Source of the DNA: Flavobacteriales bacterium
Lineage (GTDB): Bacteria > Bacteroidota > Bacteroidia > Flavobacteriales_F > PHOS-HE28
DNA length: 64,000 bases
NCBI GenBank assembly: GCA_023957375.1
Contig: JAMLHB010000001.1
Location: 1,218,245 to 1,282,244, forward strand
Direction of reading: 5' to 3'
Shown here piece after piece: positions 35,838 to 44,700 of this stretch. A program made the position numbers and the translations under genes. The number at the start of each line of letters is the position of its first letter. Position 1 is the stretch's first letter. The notes beneath the pieces were generated by a model. It was not told the DNA's origin and did not search any database. It saw only the letters and a program-made list of their open reading frames with translations.

Positions 35838-36610
35838 TGGCGGATCCCTACCCACCCGGCCAGCCGAACGCGGCAGCGGAGCGCGTGATCCGCATCCAGG
35901 ACCTGCACCTGTCCTTCGGCAGCAACCATGTGATCCGCGGCTTCAGCCTGGACCTGCACCGCGGCGAGAACGTGATGGTACTGGGCCGCAGCGGCAGTGG
36001 GAAAAGCGTGCTCATCAAGTGCATCGTGCGCCTGCTGCGACCCGATAGCGGCCGCATCGAGGTACTTGGGCAGGACATGCTGGCATTGGACCAGGACGCC
36101 CTGGACCACCTCCGGGTGAAGATCGGCTTCCTGTTCCAGAGCAGCGCCCTGTACGACAGCATGACGGTGCAGGAAAACCTGGAGTTCCCCTTGCGCCGCC
36201 ACTGGATAGCCACCACACCCGGCGAGGCCGACGCCTTGGTAGGGGAAGTGCTTGCGGCGGTGGGCCTCTCCGAAACCCGGAACCTCTACCCCAGCGAGCT
36301 TTCCGGCGGCATGAAGCGCCGCATCGGGCTGGCAAGGACCTTGATCCTGAAGCCGGAGATCGTGCTGTACGACGAGCCCACCACCGGCCTGGACCCCATC
36401 ACCGGCAAGGAGATCGTGGAGCTGATCCTCGATCTGCAGCGCCGCTATAACACCAGCAGCATCATCATCTCGCACGACCTGCATGTGGCCAAGCTGGCCG
36501 CCAACCGCATCGCGGTACTGCATGGGGGCCGCAACTACCTTGAAGGCACCTACGAGGAATTGCGCCGATCGGAAGATGAACTGATGAAACGTTTCTTTGT
36601 CTTCATGTGA
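35837..36610 (+). CDS. mlaF: MlaF-family ABC transporter ATPase
   Basis: The protein has 257 residues. Walker A GRSGSGKSVLIKC, Q-loop LFQSSALYDSMTV, signature LSGGMKRR, Walker B IVLYDEPTTGLDP and the H-loop IIISHDL are all intact. It starts at an ATG overlapping the mlaE stop (TGATG) and its own stop overlaps the mlaD start, so mlaEFD is translationally coupled. It powers lipid movement between the membranes. Confidence 0.95.
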   Translation: MADPYPPGQPNAAAERVIRIQDLHLSFGSNHVIRGFSLDLHRGENVMVLGRSGSGKSVLIKCIVRLLRPDSGRIEVLGQDMLALDQDALDHLRVKIGFLFQSSALYDSMTVQENLEFPLRRHWIATTPGEADALVGEVLAAVGLSETRNLYPSELSGGMKRRIGLARTLILKPEIVLYDEPTTGLDPITGKEIVELILDLQRRYNTSSIIISHDLHVAKLAANRIAVLHGGRNYLEGTYEELRRSEDELMKRFFVFM

Positions 36611-37596
36611 CCATGGCCACAACAAGAGATCCATTCCGCTTAGGCGTGTTCCTGCTGGCGGGCACCTTGGTGTTGGCGGTCGGGCTTTACCTGCTGGGCA
36701 GCAAGCGCAACCTCTTCAGCCGCACCATTTCGGTACAAGCCTACTTCCAACATGTGGGCGGCTTGCGGCCCGGCAACAACGTGCGCTATATGGGCATCAA
36801 CGTGGGCACCGTGGAGCGCATCGAACTGACGGGGGACACCGCCGTGCGGGTGGTGCTGGCCATCCGCAACGATGCCCGTGCGCACATCCGGGCCAATGCG
36901 GTGGCTTCCGTGGGCACCGATGGCCTGATGGGCAACCGCTTGGTGAACCTTGCCCCGGGCGATGGCACCGGAGGGGAATTGACGGAAGGAACCGTACTGC
37001 CTTCCAGTGTCCCCTTGGATACGGAGCTGATGCTGCGCACCTTGGACCGGACCAATGAGAACTTGGCCACCATCACCGAAGAGGTGCTCACCTTGGCCCG
37101 CAAGATGAACCGACCGGGCAATGCCCTTGACCTGCTCACCGACACCATGCTGGCCCGGGACCTGTCCGAAGCGCTGGACGGGTTGCGGCAGGCCGCATCG
37201 TATGCACGCCACGCCACGGCCGGAGCGAACGCGCTGCTGGACGATGTGCAGGCCGGCAAGGGGGCATTAGGCACGCTGGTGGCCGACCCCACCTCCGAGG
37301 GCCACGTGCGCCAACTGCTGGGCGACCTGGCCCGCATCAGCGATTCGCTGCAGGTGGCCACGGAACAGGTTAACCGCTTCAGCCACGCATTGGGAAGCGG
37401 GAAAGGAGCCGCCGGCCTGTTGGTGAGCGACACGGCATTCGCGGCGGATATGCGCCGCACCCTCACCCGCTTGGATACCGGCAGCCTCCTGCTGAACGAG
37501 AACCTGCGCGCTCTGAAGAGCAACTGGTTCTTCCGCGGCTATTTCAAAAAACAGGAAAAGGAGCTGAAGAAGCAGGAGAAGGCCGGGAAACCTTGA
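36607..37596 (+). CDS. mlaD: MlaD-family MCE-domain protein
   Basis: The protein has 329 residues. One N-terminal transmembrane helix (LGVFLLAGTLVLAVGLYLL) precedes a single MCE domain at residues 38-115 (ISVQAYFQHVGGLRPGNNVRYMGINVGTVERI). A long helical C-terminal region with regularly spaced 'LL..D...GKGALGTLV' repeats follows, of the kind that forms a periplasmic tube in related proteins. A basic tail (KKQEKELKKQEKAGKP) ends the protein. The start at 36607 overlaps mlaF as ATGA; a second ATG is two codons later. No mlaB or mlaC follows. Confidence 0.93.
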   Translation: MTMATTRDPFRLGVFLLAGTLVLAVGLYLLGSKRNLFSRTISVQAYFQHVGGLRPGNNVRYMGINVGTVERIELTGDTAVRVVLAIRNDARAHIRANAVASVGTDGLMGNRLVNLAPGDGTGGELTEGTVLPSSVPLDTELMLRTLDRTNENLATITEEVLTLARKMNRPGNALDLLTDTMLARDLSEALDGLRQAASYARHATAGANALLDDVQAGKGALGTLVADPTSEGHVRQLLGDLARISDSLQVATEQVNRFSHALGSGKGAAGLLVSDTAFAADMRRTLTRLDTGSLLLNENLRALKSNWFFRGYFKKQEKELKKQEKAGKP

Positions 37597-37626
37597 TCGG
37601 GGGCATCCCTTCGCGAAATACATCGC

Positions 37627-37777
37627 CAGCACCAGCCCGTATTACGCGGCGGCCCGGCCGTGGCTGGATGCGATCATCGATCCGCTGGAGACGCGGACGT
37701 GGATCTCCATGGGGATCGAGGCGGCGCAGCAGGCACCGGCTACGAGGGAATTCAATATGGGGGTGTTGCAGGTGTGA
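37627..37777 (+). pseudogene. Orphan copy of the acyl-CoA carboxylase C-terminus
   Basis: These 151 bp align without gaps to 28164-28314, the last 50 codons of the carboxylase beta gene, including the TGA. I count 11 mismatches (about 93% identity). Only two change the protein (Leu to Pro, Gly to Thr). The match stops abruptly at both ends, starting at cagcaccagcccg and ending at tga. There is no start codon in this frame, so it is a gene-tail fragment rather than a gene. Confidence 0.92.
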
Positions 37778-37926
37778 GTGGTTTGGGCGTGCCCCTCGCC
37801 CATCCCTTCGCTTCGCAGAGCCTCCGCTCGGGACGGCTCGGGTCCGGCTTTCCGCTGCAAGTCCTCGCTCGTTCCTCGCTGCGGGCTTTCCGCTTCAATC
37901 CGTCACGCGGAATGTGGTGAATAATC
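37778..37926. other. Intergenic stretch resembling a dispersed Bacteroidota element
   Basis: The segment contains two ggctttccgct motifs (near 37848 and 37885) and tcctcgctcgttcctcgctg between them, ending ttcaatccg. It has the look of a dispersed intergenic repeat, but only one copy is present here, so this is an inference. No open frame on either strand is convincing. Confidence 0.35.
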
Positions 37927-38532
37927 TCAAGGCGCAACTTCAAAACCGACAGCGAACACGGGATCTCCGTTCACATTTCGTTCGAGCAACTCAGCCACAA
38001 CCGTGAGCGCACCACCGGGTGTTCGAATCAAACTGAGGCGTTTGGGCTTCGGCATTTTGATTGGCATCGGACCCATCTGCAACTTTCCGACTGAAATGTT
38101 CGACAATCCTTCCTTGTACGTGATCGCAGGTAACATCAGAGTTACCTGGCCCTGGATCTTGTCCACGTCCATCGTGGCCTCGCTCCATACTGCATTCACC
38201 TGAATACTGTCTGAGTCAGCCAGGTATGGCTTGAACGATGTAACACCATCCTCGTGCCCCAGAACTACGAACCCCATAGGGAACTTCTTCCTCAAGGAGG
38301 CAATCACTTTAGGCTCGTCACGATCCATGTTGGCAATCGCATCCTTGATGCTTGATACCACCCAGTCTGATTCATTCACAATCTTCTCCTTCGTCTCGTC
38401 CTGGCCCTGTTTGAGGTTCCCGTATCGCTCTTTGTTGTTCAAGGAAGTTTGCTTGTTGTACAGATACGTGCCCAAAGCGACAAGTACAGCGCCGATGAGA
38501 ACCAGTAGCGACCAATCCATCTTGCGTGACAT
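37927..38532 (-). CDS. Membrane-anchored hypothetical protein
   Basis: The protein has 201 residues. A single N-terminal helix (WSLLVLIGAVLVALGTYLY) is followed by a charged coiled-coil-like stretch (NNKERYGNLKQGQDETKEKI) and a beta-rich C-terminal domain. I do not recognise the family. Codon use is AT-richer than in the flanking genes, and it lies between a gene-tail fragment and an IS element, so it may be acquired. The upstream flank of the gene, just 17 bp away, is the left end of the IS5-type element, which may have displaced its promoter. Confidence 0.65.
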   Translation of the reverse strand: MSRKMDWSLLVLIGAVLVALGTYLYNKQTSLNNKERYGNLKQGQDETKEKIVNESDWVVSSIKDAIANMDRDEPKVIASLRKKFPMGFVVLGHEDGVTSFKPYLADSDSIQVNAVWSEATMDVDKIQGQVTLMLPAITYKEGLSNISVGKLQMGPMPIKMPKPKRLSLIRTPGGALTVVAELLERNVNGDPVFAVGFEVAP

Positions 38533-38553
38533 TTATTAGAAATTCGTGCTCAA

Positions 38554-39785
38554 GGGTAGTTCGAAGAACCTGTTGAGAACTTGAGGTTGGAGGATCTTGA
38601 CAATGTGGATCCTGATCGATCACTTCGCAGCATGAAGAAGCGCCCTGCCCGCAGCCTGTTCGACGAGCATTTCAGGGACCAGGCCTTGGAGAAGATCAAC
38701 GACGTGCTGCCCCGGCTGTCACGCTTGGTGAACTGGGAGGCCTTCCGCCCGGAAGTGGAAGCGCACTTCCCGGTACGGGACCCCAAGAAAGGAGGGCAGC
38801 CTCCTTACGACCGCCTGATGCTCTTCAAGGCCGTGGTGCTCATGGAGCTGTACGGGCTGAGCGCCGAGGCGTTGGAATACCAGGTGAATGACCGCCGGAG
38901 CTTCCAGCGTTTCCTGGGCCTGCAGCCCCAGCATCAGGTTCCCGACTCCACCACGGTGCGCCTGTTCGTGGAGCATCTGACCAAGGCCAAGGCCATGGAG
39001 GGGCTGTTCGCATCCTATCACGCCCGGTTGAGCAAAGCGGAATTGGTGGTGAACCAAGGCAAGATCGTTGATGCGAGCATGGTGCATGCTCCCATCCAGC
39101 ACAACAAGCGGGAGGACCGCGAACTGCTTGAGAACGGCGAGGTGCCCGCCAACTGGTCTGCGCGCAAGAAGGCACAGAAGGACCTCGACGCCACGTGGGC
39201 CAAGAAGAACAGCAAGAGCTACCACGGGTACAAGAACCATGTGAAGGTGGACGCCCAGAGCAAGCTGATCGATCATTACGTGGTGACCACGGCCTCGGTC
39301 CCCGATGGGGAGATGGCCTGGGAGCTGCTTGATGAGCGCGATGAGGGCCAGGACCTGTACGCCGACAAAGGCTATGACTGGGAGGATGTGAAGGAGGGCA
39401 TCGCGCTGGCCAAGATGGAGGACCGCACCCACAAGAAAGCTCGTCGCAACAAGCCCCTCACCGAGCAGGAAGAGGCCCGCAACAAGGAGCTCGGCCGGAC
39501 CCGCGCCCGCGTGGAGCATGTGTTCGGCAGCATCCATAAGCAGTTGCACGGGTTGAGCGTCCGCTGCATCGGCCTTAGGCGCGCCACATTCCGGGTGGGC
39601 CTCACCAACCTGTGCTACAACCTGCTGCGCACGCTCACCCTTCTCTCCAAACGACCAGCCATGGGGAGCGTGTGACCTCGTGGATCGAAAAAGCCCGAAA
39701 AACGGGCTGAAAAGCCCTGCCGATGAACCGAAATTCAATCAAGCCAAATGATGCGCTTCGCTCAATACGGTTCTTCGGACCACCG
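38554..39785 (+). mobile_element. IS5-type insertion sequence
   Basis: Imperfect terminal inverted repeats bound the element. The left end ggtagttcgaagaacc starts at 38555, and the right end, read on the minus strand as ggtggtccgaagaacc, ends at 39784. A possible 4-bp target duplication TCAA flanks it (38550-38553 and 39786-39789), which would give an element of 1232 bp. One transposase gene fills it. A small hairpin (agcccg/cgggct) lies at 39692-39708 after the gene. The exact end base and the duplication are tentative. Confidence 0.75.
38632..39675 (+). CDS. IS5-family DDE transposase
   Basis: The protein has 347 residues from the ATG at 38632 (MKKRPARSLFDEHFRD); a TTG 17 codons earlier also opens the frame. 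An N-terminal DUF772-like helical domain (PYDRLMLFKAVVLMELYGLS) precedes the DDE core. Candidate catalytic residues are Asp in GKIVDASMVHAP, Asp in DLYADKGYDW and Glu in RARVEHVFGSIHK. The spacing and the 'YADKGYD' box are typical of IS5. The frame is intact, so the element may still be mobile. Confidence 0.92.
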   Translation: MKKRPARSLFDEHFRDQALEKINDVLPRLSRLVNWEAFRPEVEAHFPVRDPKKGGQPPYDRLMLFKAVVLMELYGLSAEALEYQVNDRRSFQRFLGLQPQHQVPDSTTVRLFVEHLTKAKAMEGLFASYHARLSKAELVVNQGKIVDASMVHAPIQHNKREDRELLENGEVPANWSARKKAQKDLDATWAKKNSKSYHGYKNHVKVDAQSKLIDHYVVTTASVPDGEMAWELLDERDEGQDLYADKGYDWEDVKEGIALAKMEDRTHKKARRNKPLTEQEEARNKELGRTRARVEHVFGSIHKQLHGLSVRCIGLRRATFRVGLTNLCYNLLRTLTLLSKRPAMGSV

Positions 39786-39801
39786 TCAAGATAATTCTAC
39801 C

Positions 39802-39915
39802 TCACCAATTGAACCGGTCCCCTTTCCAATTGGCGGGGTTGTCGCGAATGTATTTTGCAATGCGTTCTTATTCGCCATCATCGCGGATCACGCGGTCCCA
39901 ATAATTGCGTTGCCA
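39802..39915 (-). pseudogene. C-terminal remnant of a RAYT transposase
   Basis: In the minus-strand frame the sequence reads WQRNYWDRVIRDDGE, a TAA, then ERIAKYIRDNPANWKGDRFNW and a stop. This is the usual RAYT C-terminus, interrupted by one nonsense change. Upstream (39916-39934) it is joined to a palindromic cccttcgacaagctcaggg element, which in frame reads PELVEG. It is of the same general type as the N-terminal remnant at 34760 but is not contiguous with it. The remainder up to 39992 has no gene. Confidence 0.8.
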
Positions 39916-39992
39916 CCCTTCGACAAGCTCAGGGCGGCAACGCGTGCCGTGGGGCCGCAACCCTTCGCGGTACGCCACGCGCGTAACCTCCA

Positions 39993-40418
39993 CTACGCCT
40001 TCACATGATCCTTCAGGAACTCCGCAGGCGTCACTATTCTCGTCCGACCGTACTTCTTCAGCACGAGCAGGTCATCATCACCGGTCACCAGCAGATCCGC
40101 CTTTGCGGCCTTGGCCAACGCGAGCAGGAAGTCATCCTTCGCATCGCGGCAGATGGGGATCACCTTCGGTTCGCGCTTCAGCACCTTCGCCACACGGCCC
40201 AAGCGCTCGATGCTCTCCTCCGCCCTGGCCTGCGTGAAGTACTTGCGCAACTTCGGCCGTCGCGTCACTTCGGCGATCTCTGCCAAGGCCCGCGTTGAGA
40301 GGCACAGTTGAAAGAGTTCCTCCATCAGCAAGACATCCAGTTCGCGCAGCCGCTTTCCGATCAACCAACTGATCAAAACGTTGGTATCAACGACGAGCCT
40401 TAGGCGAGCGCGAGGCAT
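39993..40418 (-). CDS. PIN-domain toxin of a toxin-antitoxin pair
   Basis: The protein has 141 residues. Its PIN nuclease fold carries acidic residues in LRLVVDTNVLISWL (Asp11), in the ALAEIAEV region, in RDAKDDFLLALA and in LLVTGDDDLL. It matches the COG1569-like 'putative toxin, PIN family' pattern. PIN toxins cleave RNA. The gene overlaps its upstream partner by 32 bp on the same strand, the arrangement expected for antitoxin then toxin. Confidence 0.85.
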   Translation of the reverse strand: MPRARLRLVVDTNVLISWLIGKRLRELDVLLMEELFQLCLSTRALAEIAEVTRRPKLRKYFTQARAEESIERLGRVAKVLKREPKVIPICRDAKDDFLLALAKAAKADLLVTGDDDLLVLKKYGRTRIVTPAEFLKDHVKA

Positions 40419-40635
40419 GCATCTCCGTCCTTACTTCTTCAACGATGCGCGTGATCTCGCTGTCCTTCAGCGACACCTTGCCCCAGACCTTGTGCAGCCA
40501 CGCGATATCATCCTTGCGTTCCTGCTGCCGAATGGCCTTCATGAAGGCACGCCTATCAGCAGCAGATAGTTCGCTGACGCGCGCCAAGATCCGATCCACG
40601 GCCTGGCTCTGGTTCCCTTTGGTGTCGAAGGTCAT
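40387..40635 (-). CDS. Antitoxin partner of the PIN toxin
   Basis: The protein has 82 residues from the ATG at 40635 (MTFDTKGNQSQAVDRILARV). It is charged and helical, and the C-terminal tail is basic (SRSPKARR). It overlaps the PIN gene start. Small size, position and overlap identify it as the likely antitoxin. The sequence itself does not show a named DNA-binding fold. Confidence 0.7.
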   Translation of the reverse strand: MTFDTKGNQSQAVDRILARVSELSAADRRAFMKAIRQQERKDDIAWLHKVWGKVSLKDSEITRIVEEVRTEMHASRSPKARR

Positions 40636-40711
40636 CCCTCTGTTGCTTGGTGTCCAAAGATACAGGCCGGATCTTGATCCCCACTCATTGAACCGGCCCA
40701 CTTCCCCCACT

Positions 40712-40760
40712 CGCCCGCGTTTGCATTACGGGCGATGTTCCCAGTGCGCTTACAGCGCAC
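40712..40760. repeat. REP family B doublet
   Basis: Hairpin one is at 40712-40734 and hairpin two (gtgcgcttacagcgcac) at 40744-40760. It has the same spacing and order as the doublet at 34500-34548. It lies between hepT and the PIN antitoxin. Confidence 0.85.
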
Positions 40761-40820
40761 ATCTTGCTGCCGCACCGTGTGGTGACGCCCGTGTAATACA
40801 TGTGCTGCCGCGGGGTCTGA

Positions 40821-41165
40821 TCACACCTCTCCCGCCTCGAGGATCTTCTTCAACTGCTCTACCAAGGGTGGCACGTACTTGTTCGCTATCCGATGGATCT
40901 GGACATCGTCGATGTTGCCGTAGTCGTGAACGATCCTGTGCCGCAGGCCTTGGATCTTGAACCAATCGACTTCAGGCCATTTCCCCTTGAGCGGATCAGA
41001 GATATTGTACGCTGCTTCGCCGATCGTTTGCAGCCGATAGACCGTGGCGTCGCGCAGGTCTTCATTCTTCATGAACTCATCCACGGTCACTCCCGCCATG
41101 GAGCGCACCACCTCGGCCGTTTCGAGCATGTCGATGAGCAGCACCTTTTCGCTCCGCTCAGACAT
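40821..41165 (-). CDS. hepT: HepT-like RNase toxin (DUF86)
   Basis: The protein has 114 residues and is all-helical. The catalytic R(x4)HxY motif is visible as RHRIVHDY in the context GLRHRIVHDYGNID. HepT is the toxin of HepT/MntA pairs and is neutralised by the nucleotidyltransferase MntA, which adds AMP to the Tyr of this motif in characterised systems. The start overlaps the mntA stop by 8 bp. A degraded copy of the 3' end lies at 34609-34768. Confidence 0.92.
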   Translation of the reverse strand: MSERSEKVLLIDMLETAEVVRSMAGVTVDEFMKNEDLRDATVYRLQTIGEAAYNISDPLKGKWPEVDWFKIQGLRHRIVHDYGNIDDVQIHRIANKYVPPLVEQLKKILEAGEV

Positions 41166-41448
41166 ACTTCAAATCCTTCTCTATGAAAGGCCAGTAGTGC
41201 GCCTTCACGGCCGTACGCATCACCACATCCACCTTGCGCTGAACGATATTCTCCAAGTCAAAGGTCAGATCGAAATAGTCGAAGTCGGCGTTCGGAACGA
41301 ACTCCACCAGGATATCCACATCGCTGTCCGGCCGGAAGTCATCGCGCGTGGCCGAACCGAACACAGCCATGCTCTTCAGCCCGTACTTGGCGAAGAGGCG
41401 CGCGCGTTCGTGGCGTAAAACTGCGAGGATATCGGCAAGCGTTCCCAT
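41158..41448 (-). CDS. mntA: MntA-like minimal nucleotidyltransferase antitoxin
   Basis: The protein has 96 residues from the ATG at 41448. The catalytic signature GSATRDDFRPDSDVDILVEF carries the GS(x10)DxD pattern with Asp43 and Asp45. MntA-type enzymes AMPylate HepT. The gene precedes and overlaps hepT, the standard order. The open frame extends 61 codons upstream into a dispersed repeat and is not considered coding. Confidence 0.92.
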   Translation of the reverse strand: MGTLADILAVLRHERARLFAKYGLKSMAVFGSATRDDFRPDSDVDILVEFVPNADFDYFDLTFDLENIVQRKVDVVMRTAVKAHYWPFIEKDLKYV

Positions 41449-41590
41449 CCTGTACAAATATCGGCACATCCGGCAGAACCACTGGCCGTACCCTGTTCTC
41501 CGGCCCGCGATCACATACGAGCGCGAAGAGGAAATCCCGGGCCGCCTCCGTGGCCTCCCTTTCTTCCAGCCCAATAGTACCCGGCTATCC

Positions 41591-41625
41591 GTATTCTCCG
41601 TGTTCTCTGTGCCTCTGTGGTTGAA
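41591..41625. repeat. Low-complexity 'cacagag' element
   Basis: On the minus strand the sequence reads ccacagaggcacagagaaca followed by cggag, a short degenerate repeat of cacaga/acacgga type. Similar strings are frequent between genes in environmental bacteria, but only one copy is in this window. It lies in the 258-bp gap between mntA and the CHU_C gene. Confidence 0.4.
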
Positions 41626-41675
41626 ATTCAAGACGATAAGAAGCGATAGCCCTGCCCATCACTTCCGATTTCTTC

Positions 41676-41683
41676 TATTTTTG
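41676..41683 (+). promoter_or_regulatory. Candidate Bacteroidota -7 promoter element
   Basis: TATTTTTG matches the phylum's TAnnTTTG -7 consensus, 24 bp upstream of the ATG at 41707. No clear -33 TTTG is seen at the right distance, so this is tentative. Confidence 0.35.
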
Positions 41684-41706
41684 ACATAAGCGCCATTCCA
41701 TCGTTC

Positions 41707-44700
41707 ATGTCCAAGGGGCCACTACAACGCTCAGTCTTTGGGATCCGGCCAACCCGGCTCGTCCAGGTATTGTGCATGGCGTGCTTTCCATGGGTACTTC
41801 ATGCACAACAACCGGTCACGGTTTCCAGCAGTTGCTTGGGCGAATCACCGGGGCCGTACCACAACCGGGTAATGGGACCTGCCTCCTGGCAATGGCAAGG
41901 AACTGCGGTGAAGGCCGTTGCACTGGCCGACGGCGGCTCGGTGATCATGTCCCAGTACAAGGCGCTGCCGGATTCCGGCATTCAAGTGACGCGCTATGAC
42001 GCCATGGGCGGATTGGTCTGGAACTATTCGTTCACGGATCCCGGCGTGCCCTACATCCAACCGACCTCGATGTGCATGGCCAACGACGGAGGGTACATCA
42101 TTTCGGGACAAACTGCGGGATACACCAACTTCTGGGACCCCTTTCTCCTGAAACTGGATGCTGACGGCAACGCCCAATGGTTCAAGACCTACAGCTGCTC
42201 GCGCAATCTGTTCGTATGTGCCGTTGGGCAAAGCGTGAATGGCAATATCTGCATGGTGGGCGCGGACTACTTCCTCTACACCGCCTTCTGGCAGACCCAC
42301 TGGAACACAGGTTTCGTACCTACCGCGAACGCCGCCGCCGTGATGATCACCGACGGCATGGGCATGCCGGTCAGCTTCAAACCCTATTCGTTCCACTACG
42401 GGGGCGTGGACCGCAAATGGGAGTGTTTCTATGCGGTGGAACCATTGAGCGGCGGGGGCTTCCTCATTGCCGGACAATCCGGCCACAATTGGGATTTCTT
42501 CGCCTTCACCCTGCTGAACGTGGACGACCAGGGCACCGACCAATGGTGCCGCCATTGGAACTGCACCCAGTTTGGCGGCACCTGGAGCAGCGACATGGCA
42601 AAGGCAGTGGTCCAGGACTCTCCCACCAGCGCACTCATTGGCGGGTATGTCAGCGACCATAACCAGTACGAGCTTGGCTGGAGCTACCACGACGCTTTTG
42701 CCGCGCGCGTCAACTTGGCAAATGGCGACCTGATGTGGAGCAAACGCTACGCCAATGCAACCTGCCACGTGACCGGTGCTGCATTGGCAAACGGCCATGC
42801 CTATCTCTCCGGCCAAGCGTACAACCAGCCTTTTACCATCACCGGCGGCACACTCTACGACTTTGACCCGGCCACTGGTGCGCTGAACGGGTTGCACACC
42901 TATCAATACAGCCCCGGCCAGAGCACCACGTTCAGTGACATGGATGCTTACGTGAACGGGGATCTGCTGTTGGCCGGCAGCACCGACCAGAACGGAGCCG
43001 CCCAGGCCTGGATGGTAAGGGCGGATCCGACGGGCGGCTCAGCATGCCTGGACAGCACTTGGACCACCCCGGATCCCGTGGACCTCGTCTGGACCGAGGA
43101 ATTCATGACCATCAACGATGCGGGCGGCGTGAATCCCAGCCCGGTGTACGCCATCGCCGCACAGGCCGTGGACCGGACCTTGCAGCGCAACTGCATCTGC
43201 ATGCGGCCCGGAACGTTTTGCCCGGTGGTGCCCGATACACTGTTCACCCTGGACACGGATACGCTGCCCTGCGCGGGAACAGCCCTGCAGATCAATGCCA
43301 TGTTGGGCAACACGCTCTTGTGCGGCTCGGTGCCCACCTATACCCAATACTGGGCATACTATGCCGACGGAACGGTGGTGGATGGGCACGTCGTGGGCGG
43401 TACGCTCTTCGGAACGGACAGTGGTGACACGCCCCAACCCGTCGTCCCCTTGCCAGGTTCCAATTCACTGCAGGTGCGGCTCCGCATCATCGATTGCTCA
43501 GGAGACACGATCTGCGATGCAGCCGCCTCCGTGGCCGTTGGCGATGCCCTTTTCCAGGAGGATATGTTCGGCCAGGACACTGTGATCTGCGAGCCGCCAT
43601 TCACCTTGCATGCGCCGCCGGGAAGCAGCAACACCACTTTCACCTGGTACGCGGGCCCGATCGGGTCCAGCTTGGCCCAAGCGATGGCCAGCGGTGCCGC
43701 AGGCAGCACACCGCAGTACACGGTGGATTCATCCGGCACCTTCTTCCTGCTTGCCAGCCTGAACGGCTGCATCACCTTCGATTCGATCACGGTGCAGTTC
43801 ACCCCGGTACAATTGAACCTGCCCGATACGGCATGGTTCTGCACGGGTGGCAGCAGCCTGTTGGATGCCTCCACACCGGGTGCCGCCGGATACGCATGGA
43901 GCGGTGTGGCTAATGGCAACGCAGCCATTGCGGAAGTCCACTTTCCGGGAAATGCCATTGTTGAGGTAACGCTGGGCGCTTGCACGGGCACGGACACCAT
44001 TCATGTGGCTGAGCACACATTGCCGGTGCCGAACTTGCCCGACACTGTCCGGTTGTGCGTTGGAAGCACCACGGTGTTGGATGCTACCCTTCCGGGGGCA
44101 ACGGCCTACGCCTGGAGCGGCATAGCCGCCGGCAGTGCCCCCTTGGCCATTGTCTCGTCAGCAGGCAATGCCGTCGTTTCCGTAACCTCGAACGGTTGCA
44201 CCGGAAGCGACACGGCGCTTGTGGTCACGATCGCATTGCCACTGCCCGAGCTGCCCGATGTGGTGACGTTCTGCACCGGGGACAGCGTCGACTTGGACGC
44301 CACCGTTCCCGGTGAAACTGCTTATGCATGGAGCGGTGTGGCCCACGGCACCTCACCGCAGGTGGTGGTTGCTTCACCGGGCATGGCCGTGGTCACGGTG
44401 GAAGTGGGCGGTTGCATCGGAATGGACACGGCAGCCGTGGTGGAAATTGCGCCGCCGGTGTTGGTCCTGCCCGATTCGCTGGCCATCTGCGCAGGTACGC
44501 ACACCGCAGTGCTTGGGATCTCCCAACCGTATGACAGCGTGGCCTGGAGCACAGGTGCAAGCACCCCATACATTACCGTATATGAGCCGGGACTCTACTC
44601 CGCCACCATTGCGGGCCACGGCTGCTGGTCCGCGCCGGCAAGCACCGTGCTTTATTGGGATGACTGTTCATGCGACTTGTACGTGCCCAATGCCTTCACC

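Noticed and set aside
37593-38006. 137-codon plus-strand open frame after mlaD
   Set aside because: It is an out-of-frame reading of the carboxylase tail fragment; the matching frame has no start.
41449-41631. 61-codon N-terminal extension of MntA (MNFNHRGTENTENT...)
   Set aside because: The extension translates a low-complexity cacagag repeat, and MntA-type proteins start just before the helix at the ATG at 41448.
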